Source: an uncultured Prevotellaceae bacterium
Lineage (GTDB): Bacteria; Bacteroidota; Bacteroidia; Bacteroidales; Bacteroidaceae
NCBI GenBank assembly: GCA_946624335.1
Contig: CAMOSA010000060.1
Span: 1 to 12,787, forward strand
Length of the DNA stretch: 12,787 bases
Direction: 5' to 3'
Below the pieces are notes generated by a model. It was not told the DNA's origin and ran no database searches. It saw only the letters and a program-made list of their open reading frames with translations. Shown piece by piece: positions 1 through 7,278 of the stretch (position 1 is the first letter of the stretch; every line of letters starts with the position of its first letter). The translations under genes were made by a program, and so were the position numbers.

Positions 1-20
1 GGGGGGGGGTGGGGGTGGGG
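1..20. other. G-homopolymer-rich start of window
   Basis: Three runs of nine, five and four G separated by single T. Such a strand can in principle form a G-quadruplex, and it lies about 20 bases before the nadC -7 box. It sits at the very edge of the window, so it may equally be a contig-end or low-complexity artefact. Confidence 0.4.
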
Positions 21-39
21 CTTTGGCCAGTCCAGTGGT

Positions 40-47
40 TACTTTTG
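40..47 (+). promoter_or_regulatory. Candidate Bacteroidetes -7 box for nadC
   Basis: TACTTTTG matches the Bacteroidetes primary-sigma -7 consensus TAnnTTTG. It would start transcription near base 54, giving a leader of roughly 37 bases before the nadC ATG. The only nearby TTTG (22-25) is 14 bases upstream, shorter than the usual 19-21, so the -33 element is uncertain. Confidence 0.5.
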
Positions 48-90
48 TTTCAACAAGCTTTCAAAATTAAGACATAACCTATCAATCACT

Positions 91-939
91 ATGTTAACAG
101 TAGAAGAACTCAACGACCGTCTTATCGACTTAGCCTTTGCCGAGGACATCGGCGACGGCGATCACACCACTCTTTGTTGTATCCCAGCTGACGCCATGGG
201 TCGTAGCAAGCTCCTGATCAAGGAAGAAGGCATCCTCGCCGGCATAGAGATCGCCAAGGAAGTCTTCCGCCGCTTCGACCCCGAGCTGAAGGTCGAGGTG
301 TACATGGGCGACGGCGCTCATGTCCGCCCCGGTGATGTCGCCATGATCGTCTCGGGCCGCGTGCAGAGCCTGCTTCAGACCGAGCGCCTGATGCTCAATA
401 TCATGCAGCGAATGTCGGGCATTGCCACGATGACGCATAAATACGTGGAGCGCCTCGAAGGCACTGGTACACGCGTCCTCGATACGCGCAAGACGACGCC
501 CGGTATGCGTATGCTCGAGAAGGCGGCCGTGAAGATCGGCGGCGGATGCAATCACCGCATCGGCCTCTTCGATATGATCCTGCTCAAGGACAACCACGTC
601 GACTTCGCCGGAGGCATCGAGAACGCCATCAACCGTTGTCACGAATACCTCAAGGCCAAGGGCAAGGACCTGAAGATTGAGATCGAGGTTCGCAACTTCG
701 ACGAGCTCAACCGTGTGCTGGCCATCGGCGGCGTCGATCGTATCATGCTCGACAATTTCTCCATCGCCGACACGCGCAAGGCCGTGGCCCTCATTGACCA
801 TCGCTTCGAGACGGAGTCCAGCGGAGGCATCACTATCGACAACCTGCGCGACTACGCCGAGTGCGGTGTCGACTTTATCTCCGTCGGTGCCCTCACGCAT
901 AGCGTCAAAGGCCTCGACATGAGCTTCAAGGCTTGCTGA
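91..939 (+). CDS. nadC: Nicotinate-nucleotide pyrophosphorylase (carboxylating), quinolinate phosphoribosyltransferase
   Basis: Cytosolic enzyme of de novo NAD+ synthesis: it converts quinolinate and PRPP to nicotinate mononucleotide, CO2 and pyrophosphate. The 282-residue length is normal for the family. Visible family signatures are TERLMLN (97-103), TRKTTPG (132-138), NHR (154-156), LLKDNH (164-169), the IEIEV strand (196-200), MLDNFS (219-224) and the C-terminal ISVGALTHS (263-271); these make up the substrate and phosphoribosyl binding site of the alpha/beta barrel. The ATG at 91 follows a Bacteroidetes-type -7 box. The stop at 937-939 lies 35 bases before the likely start of the DUF5686 gene, suggesting one transcript. 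The partner genes nadA and nadB are not in the window; nadE is about 3.5 kb downstream. Confidence 0.96.
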   Translation: MLTVEELNDRLIDLAFAEDIGDGDHTTLCCIPADAMGRSKLLIKEEGILAGIEIAKEVFRRFDPELKVEVYMGDGAHVRPGDVAMIVSGRVQSLLQTERLMLNIMQRMSGIATMTHKYVERLEGTGTRVLDTRKTTPGMRMLEKAAVKIGGGCNHRIGLFDMILLKDNHVDFAGGIENAINRCHEYLKAKGKDLKIEIEVRNFDELNRVLAIGGVDRIMLDNFSIADTRKAVALIDHRFETESSGGITIDNLRDYAECGVDFISVGALTHSVKGLDMSFKAC

Positions 940-974
940 CGTCCCCCTCTCTCGCTCTTACCTTGTTTGCCGTG

Positions 975-3368
975 ATGCTGGGTCAGCTACGTGAAACGTT
1001 ACACCGAGGTTTGCGCCGTCTCGTCGTCGGCGCAACCTTTGTGTCTGCCCTTCTCGCGCCCGTCGCCGAGCTCGCTGCACAGAAGAATATTTACGTCGAG
1101 CGCGACCTGAAGGAGGTCACCGTCAAGCCCCGGCGCCAGCGCTACCATCGCAAGGGCAACCCTGCCGTCGAGCTCATGCGCAAGGTCATCGAAGCCAAGG
1201 CTGGCCATGACCTCGACCGCAACGACTTCTACAGCTACTACCGCTACCAGCGTATCACCACCGGCTTCAATAATATCACGCGCGAGATGGCCGACTCGAT
1301 GCGCATCCTCAACAGCACGACGCTCAAGAACCAGGTCGAGTACTGCCCGCAGACCGGCAAGTACATCCTGCCCATGCATTTCATGGAGGAGGTGACGCAG
1401 CGCATCTACCGCCGCTCGCCACATGCCGAGCGCGACTTCGTCCTGGGCACCAACAGCGAGGGCATCACCGATTTCCTGCCCATCGGCGACAATATCAATA
1501 CTGTCATCGGCACGATGTTCACCGACATCAATATTTACGACGACGTCATCGAGCTGCTCGAACGGCGCTTCGCCAGTCCCCTCTCGCGCACCTCGGCCAT
1601 CCGCTTCTACCACTATTTCATCGATGACACCGTCGAGGTAGACAACCGCTCGTGCATCCAGGTCAGCTTCGTGCCCCAGAACTCCCAGGACTTCGGCTTC
1701 AGTGGCCGCCTGTGGATCCTCAACGACAGTACCTACCGCGTCCACAAGTGCTCCGTCTATTTCCCCATGAAGACGGCCGTCAACTACATCACCAACCTCG
1801 TCGTCGAGCAACGCTTCACCGACCTGCCCAACGGCCAGCGCGTGCTGCTCACCGACGACCTCTTCGCCGAACTGGGCATCCTCAAGGGGCAGCGCATGGC
1901 CTTCGTCCACCGCGCCACCAACTACACTGGCCTCACGCTCGACTCCATAGCGCCCGGGCGCTTCACCGCCAGCGACACCCGTCGCGAGGGGACGTCGCAG
2001 GTCGACGACACCGCCTTCTGGGCGCGCCATCGCATCGACACCCTCACCCACGCCGAGCGTAACCTTGGGAACATGGTCAACGCTTTCAACCGCCTCAGGG
2101 GCAGCGGCCTCCTGCTTTACGCCACACGCTCCATCGTCAACAACCTCTTCGAGACCTCCTCGCGCCTCAACGAGAGTCGTGTCGACATAGGGCCCATCAT
2201 GTCCATCTTCTCCAGCAACTTCATCGACGGCTTCCGCCTGCGTCTCGGCGCCCAGACCACGGCCCGTCTCCACCCCCACCTCTTCCTCCGCGGTTACGCC
2301 GCCTACGGCACCCGCAGCCGCAACTGGTACGGTATGGCCGAGGTAGAGTACTCCTTCCTGCGCAAGCAGCTCACCCCCTACGAGTTTCCCCGTCACAGCA
2401 TCACCGCCCAGATACAGAAGGACGTCTTCAGCCCGGCAGACATGATGTGGCAGCACGGCCGCGACAAGGACAACGTGTGGACCTCCTTCAAGACGCAGAC
2501 CGTCGATCACATGATGTTCCAGCGCAACGCCCTCCTGCGCTACGACGTCGAGACGAACGCCCACATGGGCTTCAAGCTGCAGTTGAAACAGTCAAAGACA
2601 ACTCCTTGCGGCTCACTATTCTACCGCCGTCTCGATGGCACCGATGTGCCCCACCTCAACATGTCCGAGCTCCTCCTCTCATGGCGCTGGGCACCCGGCG
2701 AACGTGTCCTTGCCACGAAACAGGGACGACGCGTCGTCGACCACAACCATCCTGTCTTCACCCTCGCCCACACCTTCGGTATCAAGGGTCTCTTCGGCGC
2801 CGACTATCGCTACAACGTCACCGAGCTCACCGCCTTCCACCGCCAGTGGCTCAACTCCTACGGGCGCATCGACTTCAACCTGCGCGGCGCCGTGCAGTGG
2901 AATCAGGTGCCCTTCCCGCTCCTGCTCATGCCCGTGGCCAACAATTCCTATATTATCACGCGCGATATGTTCTGCATGATCAACAATATGGAGTTCATCA
3001 ACGACCGCTACCTCTCGTTCCAGGCCGAGTGGAACCTCAACGGCAAGCTCCTCAACCGTATCCCGCTCATCAACCGCCTCAAGTGGCGCGAGGTCATCGG
3101 CTTCAAGGCCCTCTACGGCCATCTCTCGGCCAAGAACGACCCCTCCCGCGTCTCGTCGTCACGCCAGTCCGCCCTCTTCGAGTTTCCCAGTCGCGACGGC
3201 CTGTCCATCGTACATCCCATGACCCACGTCCCCTACATGGAAGCCAACATAGGCCTCCACAATATCTTCAAGTTCATCCGCATCGACTACGTCTACCGCA
3301 TCAACTACCACCATTTCCCCGGCGTCAAGAAGCACGGTGTACGCTTCTGCCTCCAGTTCGACTTCTGA
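975..3368 (+). CDS. DUF5686 family outer-membrane protein
   Basis: Predicted exported protein of 797 residues. The start is placed at ATG 975 because it gives a signal peptide: a basic stretch (HRGLRRL), a hydrophobic core and a likely cut near ELAA (residue 35); GTG 972 or a TTG at 933 overlapping nadC are alternatives. The mature start EVTVKPRR followed by GNPAVELMRKVI (61-72) and FYSYYRYQRI (85-94) is typical of the DUF5686 family of Bacteroidetes. The C-terminal half looks like a beta-barrel, with alternating aromatic and polar strands and a final Phe (QFDF). Relatives often carry a carboxypeptidase-regulatory-like domain before this point; here it is absent, since only about 10 residues separate the signal peptide from the DUF5686 start. 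The role of the family is not known to me; surface or envelope assembly is an inference. It probably shares a transcript with nadC. Confidence 0.85.
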   Translation: MLGQLRETLHRGLRRLVVGATFVSALLAPVAELAAQKNIYVERDLKEVTVKPRRQRYHRKGNPAVELMRKVIEAKAGHDLDRNDFYSYYRYQRITTGFNNITREMADSMRILNSTTLKNQVEYCPQTGKYILPMHFMEEVTQRIYRRSPHAERDFVLGTNSEGITDFLPIGDNINTVIGTMFTDINIYDDVIELLERRFASPLSRTSAIRFYHYFIDDTVEVDNRSCIQVSFVPQNSQDFGFSGRLWILNDSTYRVHKCSVYFPMKTAVNYITNLVVEQRFTDLPNGQRVLLTDDLFAELGILKGQRMAFVHRATNYTGLTLDSIAPGRFTASDTRREGTSQVDDTAFWARHRIDTLTHAERNLGNMVNAFNRLRGSGLLLYATRSIVNNLFETSSRLNESRVDIGPIMSIFSSNFIDGFRLRLGAQTTARLHPHLFLRGYAAYGTRSRNWYGMAEVEYSFLRKQLTPYEFPRHSITAQIQKDVFSPADMMWQHGRDKDNVWTSFKTQTVDHMMFQRNALLRYDVETNAHMGFKLQLKQSKTTPCGSLFYRRLDGTDVPHLNMSELLLSWRWAPGERVLATKQGRRVVDHNHPVFTLAHTFGIKGLFGADYRYNVTELTAFHRQWLNSYGRIDFNLRGAVQWNQVPFPLLLMPVANNSYIITRDMFCMINNMEFINDRYLSFQAEWNLNGKLLNRIPLINRLKWREVIGFKALYGHLSAKNDPSRVSSSRQSALFEFPSRDGLSIVHPMTHVPYMEANIGLHNIFKFIRIDYVYRINYHHFPGVKKHGVRFCLQFDF

Positions 3369-3395
3369 CCACGCCCCCCTATCTGCCGTGTAGGG

Positions 3396-3412
3396 GCACT
3401 CTGCCAGAGTGC
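3396..3412 (+). terminator. Hairpin downstream of the DUF5686 gene
   Basis: GCACTCTG, one base, CAGAGTGC: a perfect 8-bp stem 27 bases after the stop codon. No T tract follows, and a one-base loop would have to open by two or three pairs in RNA. It could terminate or stabilise the nadC-DUF5686 transcript, or be part of the repeat-rich spacer. Confidence 0.4.
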
Positions 3413-3556
3413 ATGTTCCGCGAGTGTTTGCCGCCCAGGGGTGCTCGCTATGCTCGTACCCTCGGTTACCAAAGCGATGAAGCCTTCTTCGAGGTATCGA
3501 AGCGACCAGAGGCCGGGCGCAGCGCCGTGGCCGTACGGATAGACATAAAATAAAAA

Positions 3557-3644
3557 TCGTATAATCCGTCTCATGTGTTGTCAACAGGACACCTCCGATG
3601 TCGGAGTTGCCGATGAAGAACAACGGATCAGACGGATTATACGA
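3557..3644. repeat. Long nested inverted repeat
   Basis: The arms TCGTATAATCCGTCT (3557-3571) and its exact reverse complement (3630-3644) form a 15-bp stem around 58 bases. Inside, GTTGT (3577-3581) pairs with ACAAC (3620-3624), and CTCCGA-TG-TCGGAG (3593-3606) makes a perfect inner hairpin. On the minus strand the outer stem is followed at once by TTTTTATTTT, so it could act as a distal terminator for the rubrerythrin gene. The rest of this 343-base gene-free spacer (3369-3711) shows only further small hairpins, for example GGCGC-A-GCGCC at 3516-3526. Confidence 0.6.
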
Positions 3645-3668
3645 ATTCAGGTTTGCGCGGGTAGGGTA

Positions 3669-3702
3669 GAGCCGCACGCCACGTCGGCGGCAGCGTCGGC
3701 TC
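3669..3702 (-). terminator. GC-rich hairpin after rubrerythrin
   Basis: GAGCCG (3669-3674) pairs with CGGCTC (3697-3702), with CGCC/GGCG (3677-3680 and 3686-3689) nested inside. It begins 9 bases after the rubrerythrin stop on the minus strand. No T tract follows, so termination is possible but not shown. Confidence 0.35.
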
Positions 3703-3711
3703 GTGCGCTAG

Positions 3712-4266
3712 TTACTTGTCGCCGAAGTAGCGCTTGTAGAGGCCTTCGAAGCCCTTGCCGTGGCGCGCCTCGTCCTTGGCCATCTCGTGCACGGTGTCGT
3801 GGATGGCGTCGAGGTCGAGCGCCTTGGCCTTCTTGGCGATGGCCATCTTGCCGGCGTTGGCTCCGGCCTCAGCCTCCATGCGCTTCTTGAGGTTCGTCTT
3901 CGTGTCCCAGACACATTCGCCGATGAGCTCGGCATAGCGGCTGGCGTGGTCCGCCTCCTCGTAGGCGTAGCGCTTGAAGGCCTCGGCAATCTCGGGATAG
4001 CCCTCGCGGTCCGCCTGGCGCGCCATGGCCAGATACATACCTACCTCTGTGCATTCGCCGCGGAAGTCTGCGTTGAGGAAATCCCAGATCTCAGGGTCGC
4101 AGCCCTGGGCAACGCCGACGACGTGCTCGGTGACAAACTGCAGGCCGGCGTCCTCGACCAGTTCCTTGAACTTGCTGCCGGGCACCTTACATTGCGGGCA
4201 ACGCTCGGGAGGTTCCGGACCTTCGAAGATAAAGCCGCATACGGTACATACGAATTTCTTTTTCAT
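3712..4266 (-). CDS. Rubrerythrin with N-terminal rubredoxin domain (reverse-rubrerythrin type)
   Basis: Non-haem di-iron peroxidase, 184 residues, cytosolic. The family reduces hydrogen peroxide with electrons from NAD(P)H-linked partners and protects anaerobes from oxygen. The rubredoxin-like iron site is at the N-terminus: C7-x2-C10 and C23-x2-C26. The ferritin-like four-helix domain follows, with E71/E74, E104-x2-H107 (in YEEADH) and E166-x2-H169 (in DEARH) as expected di-iron ligands. Classical rubrerythrins carry rubredoxin at the C-terminus; this order is that of the reverse type. It is transcribed divergently from nadE, and the upstream sequence has a plausible promoter at 4310-4341. 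The family call is secure; the physiological reductant cannot be read from the sequence. Confidence 0.95.
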   Translation of the reverse strand: MKKKFVCTVCGFIFEGPEPPERCPQCKVPGSKFKELVEDAGLQFVTEHVVGVAQGCDPEIWDFLNADFRGECTEVGMYLAMARQADREGYPEIAEAFKRYAYEEADHASRYAELIGECVWDTKTNLKKRMEAEAGANAGKMAIAKKAKALDLDAIHDTVHEMAKDEARHGKGFEGLYKRYFGDK

Positions 4267-4309
4267 GATGAGTCTTTTGTTTTAGTGGGGTTATTGCCTA
4301 AGTGCTTTG

Positions 4310-4341
4310 CAAAGTAAGCGTATTTTTCATTACGTTGCAAA
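4310..4341 (-). promoter_or_regulatory. Candidate rubrerythrin promoter
   Basis: Read on the minus strand, TTTG (4338-4341) lies 20 bases before TTACTTTG (4310-4317), one base off the Bacteroidetes TAnnTTTG box. Transcription would start about 50 bases before the ATG. No obvious palindromic operator for a peroxide regulator is visible here. Confidence 0.5.
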
Positions 4342-4397
4342 CATTTTATGGCTTTTTTCGGTTTTTACCTCTTTTTTTACGATTGATGAGCCTTTTA

Positions 4398-4430
4398 TTT
4401 GGTACTCCCCATCCTTTTTACGTACCTTTG
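4398..4430 (+). promoter_or_regulatory. Promoter of nadE
   Basis: TTTG (4398-4401), a 21-base spacer, then TACCTTTG (4423-4430), a full match to the Bacteroidetes -33/-7 pattern. Transcription should start near 4437, giving a leader of about 63 bases. Confidence 0.7.
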
Positions 4431-4465
4431 TGGCGATAATCAATGTAATAAGGTACAAAACAATC

Positions 4466-4488
4466 TTACGCCCCACTCAGGGGCTTAA
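4466..4488 (+). promoter_or_regulatory. Leader hairpin before nadE
   Basis: GCCCC-ACTCA-GGGGC (4470-4484), extended by TTA/TAA across one mismatch, sits in the predicted nadE leader and ends 11 bases before the ATG. It could influence ribosome access. It does not look like a known NAD+ riboswitch; a regulatory role is only a suggestion. Confidence 0.35.
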
Positions 4489-4499
4489 TCCGTTAAGAT

Positions 4500-6443
4500 A
4501 TGAACTATGGTTTTGTCAAAGTCGCCTCGGGCGTGCCCGGTGTGCGCGTGGCCGACGCCAAGTACAACGTCGGCGAGATCGAGTCGCTGATGATCCAGGC
4601 CGAGGGCCACGGCGTGGAAGTCCTGTGCCTGCCCGAACTGTGTATCACGGGCTACAGCTGCGGCGACCTGTTCTCCCAGCAGCTACTGCTCGAGTCGGCC
4701 GAGATGGCGCTGATCCATCTGCTCAACTTCTCCCGTTCGCTCGACCTGGTGACCATCGTCGGCCTGCCCGTGGGCTACGGCGGCTCGCTGCTCAACTGTG
4801 CCGCCGTGGTGCAGAAAGGGCGCATACTGGGGCTGGTGCCCAAGACCTACCTCCCCAACTACCGCGAGTTCTACGAGCGCCGCTGGTTCGTCAGCGCCGA
4901 CGACGTAGCGCCCGACGCCACCGTGTTGCTCTGCGGACAGGTCGTGGCGCTGAGCGCGCGACAGCTCTTCCACACCTCCTCCTTCACCTTCGCTGTCGAG
5001 CTCTGCGAGGACCTCTGGGCACCCGTGCCACCCTCCTGCCGCCTCGCCCTGTCTGGCGCCGAGGTCATCTTCAACCTGAGCGCCGACAACGATGCCGTGG
5101 GCAAGTACGCCTACCTCCTCGACCTCGTACGGCAGCAGAGCTCACGCCTGCTCTGCGGCTACGTTTATGCCGCGGCCGGCTTCGGCGAGAGCACCCAGGA
5201 CACCGTCTTCAGCGGCAAGGCCCTCGTCGCCGAGTGCGGCCAGCTGCTGGCCCAGGGCGACCGCCATGCCATGCAGAGCCAGCTCGTCGAGAGCGAGATC
5301 GACGTCGAGCGCATCCGTGCCGACCGGCGCGTCAACACCACGTTCGCCGCCTGTGCCGCCCGCGAGCGCCGTGCACCACTGCGCACCGTCGAGACGGCCC
5401 TCCTCGACGCGCGCGAGTTCAAGCTAACCCGCCACATCGAGCCCCATCCCTTCGTGCCCGAGGGCATCGACCGTGATGCCCGCTGCGCCGAGGTCGTCGA
5501 CATACAGTCCGACGGACTTGCACAGCGCCTGCGCCACACCGGCTGCAAGACAGCCGTCATAGGCATCTCCGGAGGCCTTGACTCCACGCTCGCCCTCCTC
5601 GTTGCCGTACGCACCTTCGACCGCCTCGGCCTCGACCGCAGGGGCATTGTAGGCGTCACCATGCCCGGATTCGGCACCACCGACCGCACCTACAACAACG
5701 CCGTCGACCTCATGCACGCCCTCGGCATCACGACCGAGGAGATTAACATCAGTCGCAGCGTCCTCCAGCACTTCGAAGACATAGGCCACAAGGCCGACGT
5801 CCACGACGTGACCTACGAGAACAGTCAGGCCCGGGAGCGCACACAGATACTCATGGACCTGGCCAACGAGCTCGGCGGCTTGGTCATCGGCACCGGCGAC
5901 CTCTCGGAGCTCGCCCTGGGATGGTGCACCTACAACGGCGACCACATGTCCATGTACGGCGTCAACGGCGGCGTGCCCAAGACGCTGGTGCGCCATCTCG
6001 TCACCTGGTTCGCGGCGCAGCCCGAGCTCTCCTCCGCAGCGCGAATACTCACCGACATCGTCGCCACGCCCATCAGCCCCGAGCTCCTGCCCGCAGCCGA
6101 CGGCGCCGAGGGCGCTGCCGACGAGGTGGCCCAGAAGACCGAGGACCTCGTAGGGCCCTACGAGCTCCACGACTTCTTCCTTTACCATACCCTGCGCCAC
6201 GGCTTCACGCCCTCCAAGGTCTTCTTCCTGGCACAGGAAGCCTTCGGCAACGCCTACCCCGTCAACATCCTCAAGCACTGGCTCACCACCTTCTACCGCC
6301 GCTTCTTCAGTCAGCAGTTCAAGCGCTCATGTATGCCCGACGGCCCTAAGGTCGGCAGTATCAGTCTCTCGCCGCGCGGCGACTGGCGGATGCCCAGCGA
6401 TGCCAGCCGCGAGGCATGGCTGGCCGAGTGCGAGGCTATCTGA
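4500..6443 (+). CDS. nadE: Glutamine-dependent NAD+ synthetase
   Basis: Last step of NAD+ synthesis: ATP-dependent amidation of deamido-NAD+ using ammonia from glutamine. The 647-residue two-domain form is standard. The N-terminal nitrilase-type glutaminase domain (about 1-290) shows its triad: E46 in LPELC, K115 in VPKTYLPNY, C169 in ELCEDLW. The C-terminal synthetase domain (about 325-640) has the PP-loop SGGLDS (357-362) and the family stretch LGWCTYNGDHMSMYG followed by VPKTLV. The start at 4500 gives the usual MNYGFVKVA opening and lies 63 bases after the predicted transcription start. It has its own promoter, divergent from rubrerythrin, and a strong terminator after it, so it is probably monocistronic. 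Confidence 0.97.
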   Translation: MNYGFVKVASGVPGVRVADAKYNVGEIESLMIQAEGHGVEVLCLPELCITGYSCGDLFSQQLLLESAEMALIHLLNFSRSLDLVTIVGLPVGYGGSLLNCAAVVQKGRILGLVPKTYLPNYREFYERRWFVSADDVAPDATVLLCGQVVALSARQLFHTSSFTFAVELCEDLWAPVPPSCRLALSGAEVIFNLSADNDAVGKYAYLLDLVRQQSSRLLCGYVYAAAGFGESTQDTVFSGKALVAECGQLLAQGDRHAMQSQLVESEIDVERIRADRRVNTTFAACAARERRAPLRTVETALLDAREFKLTRHIEPHPFVPEGIDRDARCAEVVDIQSDGLAQRLRHTGCKTAVIGISGGLDSTLALLVAVRTFDRLGLDRRGIVGVTMPGFGTTDRTYNNAVDLMHALGITTEEINISRSVLQHFEDIGHKADVHDVTYENSQARERTQILMDLANELGGLVIGTGDLSELALGWCTYNGDHMSMYGVNGGVPKTLVRHLVTWFAAQPELSSAARILTDIVATPISPELLPAADGAEGAADEVAQKTEDLVGPYELHDFFLYHTLRHGFTPSKVFFLAQEAFGNAYPVNILKHWLTTFYRRFFSQQFKRSCMPDGPKVGSISLSPRGDWRMPSDASREAWLAECEAI

Positions 6444-6477
6444 AGTTAAACGCCTTTGGCGCAGTATTATACACGCA

Positions 6478-6517
6478 AAGCATCCGACTCCCCCCGAGTG
6501 TCGGATGCTTTTCTTGT
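6478..6517 (+). terminator. Rho-independent terminator of nadE
   Basis: AAGCATCCGAC (6478-6488) pairs perfectly with GTCGGATGCTT (6500-6510) around an 11-base C-rich loop, followed by a T-rich tail (TTTTCTTGTTT). It starts 34 bases after the nadE stop. Confidence 0.85.
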
Positions 6518-6532
6518 TTGGGCTCCCAAGAC

Positions 6533-6571
6533 CAGCCCCTCTCTCCCTCGCCCCCTGTAAGGAGGAGAACG
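6533..6571 (+). repeat. Dispersed C-rich element, copy 1
   Basis: It begins CAGCCCCTC and ends with a CCCCC / AAGGAGGAGAACG half-palindrome. It resembles the reverse complement of 11876-11912 (CAGCCCCCTC ... CCCCC ... AAGGGGAGAGAATCG). It lies 16 bases after the nadE terminator and before the heptamer array. The match was made by eye with a few gaps. My recollection is that similar G/C-rich intergenic elements recur in Bacteroidetes genomes. Confidence 0.45.
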
Positions 6572-6607
6572 TTCACCAGTCAAGGCAGGCTGTACCAACT
6601 TTCACTC

Positions 6608-6937
6608 CTCAACTCTCACCCCTCACCCCTCACCCCTTAACCCTCACCCCTTAACCCTCAACCCTCACCCCTCAACCCCTCAACTCTCAACCCTCAACTC
6701 TCAACCCTCAATTATCAACTCTCAACCCTCAACCCTTAACTCTCAACCCTCAACCCTTAACCCTCAACCCTTAACCCTCAACCCTTAACCCTCACCCCTC
6801 AACTCTCATCCCTCAACCCTCAACTCTCAACCCATAACCCTCAACTCTCATCCCTCAACCCTCAACCCATAACCCTCAACTCTCATCCCTCAACCCTCAA
6901 CCCTTAACCCTCAACCCTCCACTCTCAACCCTCAACT
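6608..6937. repeat. Heptanucleotide tandem array, consensus CTCAACC, 47 units
   Basis: Forty-seven consecutive 7-base units with one extra C account for all 330 bases. Most units are CTCAACC; variants are CTCAACT, CTTAACC, CTCACCC, CTCATCC and CATAACC. In the second half the variants recur in blocks of five or six units (CTCAACT, CTCATCC, CTCAACC, ..., CATAACC), so a higher-order unit of about 35-42 bases has itself been duplicated. All G lies on the minus strand, which reads (GGGTTGA)n with regular GGG runs four bases apart, a G-quadruplex-capable pattern. It is not plausibly coding: the open frames across it give only low-complexity peptides. Confidence 0.93.
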
Positions 6938-7188
6938 TTGTGGCCGTTATTTATCCAATTGGTCATAAAAAGGTCACTTTTTAGAAAGTTATTTAGCCAT
7001 TTTGGCAAGATAAAGTCCACTTTTAGACATTTATTTGGCCATTTTAGACATTTATTTGCCCAAAAAACGGCCTAATTTATTTTTTCAACACGGCAATTTA
7101 ATATAAAAAACAGCAAAAAAACACTAATTTAAGGGCAATTTAATTTTGCTAACCAATATATAATCAATCTGTTGGCTGATTTATTCCC
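6937..7188. repeat. AT-rich array with 21-base period
   Basis: Units starting at 7021 and 7042 share 20 of 21 bases (TTTTAGACATTTATTTG...). Units at 6979 (18 of 21) and 6937 keep exactly the same phase. The intervening units at 6958 and 7000 resemble each other and look like inverted copies of the main unit. Further on, GGCAATTTAAT occurs at 7092 and 7134, 42 bases apart, still in phase, and 7168 (GTTGGCTGATTTATT) recalls the 6937 unit. Twelve 21-base slots fit in all. The block is strikingly AT-rich against GC-rich surroundings. No gene is visible. Confidence 0.7.
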
Positions 7189-7278
7189 CAAAAATGCCCC
7201 AAAAAACTCTTACGCGCGAAAGCCTTTTCTCCCACTTCCCACCCTTTCCTCTCCCTCTGACCACTTTCCCCCTTCCAC

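Noticed and set aside
999..2564. Long antisense open frame under the DUF5686 gene
   Set aside because: Shadow of a GC-rich gene: Val/Glu/Ala/Asp-rich translation without motifs, while the plus-strand protein has clear family features.
3159..3677. Minus-strand 172-residue frame downstream of rubrerythrin
   Set aside because: It begins in the inverted-repeat spacer and runs antisense into the DUF5686 gene; the translation is repeat-derived then shadow.
4307..5476. 389-residue plus-strand frame overlapping nadE
   Set aside because: Mostly Arg/Ala/Pro shadow of nadE in another frame, and its start lies upstream of the nadE promoter.
6608..6937. Telomere, because of the (GGGTTGA)n reading
   Set aside because: The array is internal, flanked on both sides by ordinary bacterial genes, with no terminal structure.
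6945..7188. Chromosomal oriC with DnaA boxes
   Set aside because: AT-rich and repeated, but no cluster of TTATCCACA-type boxes and no dnaA or dnaN nearby.
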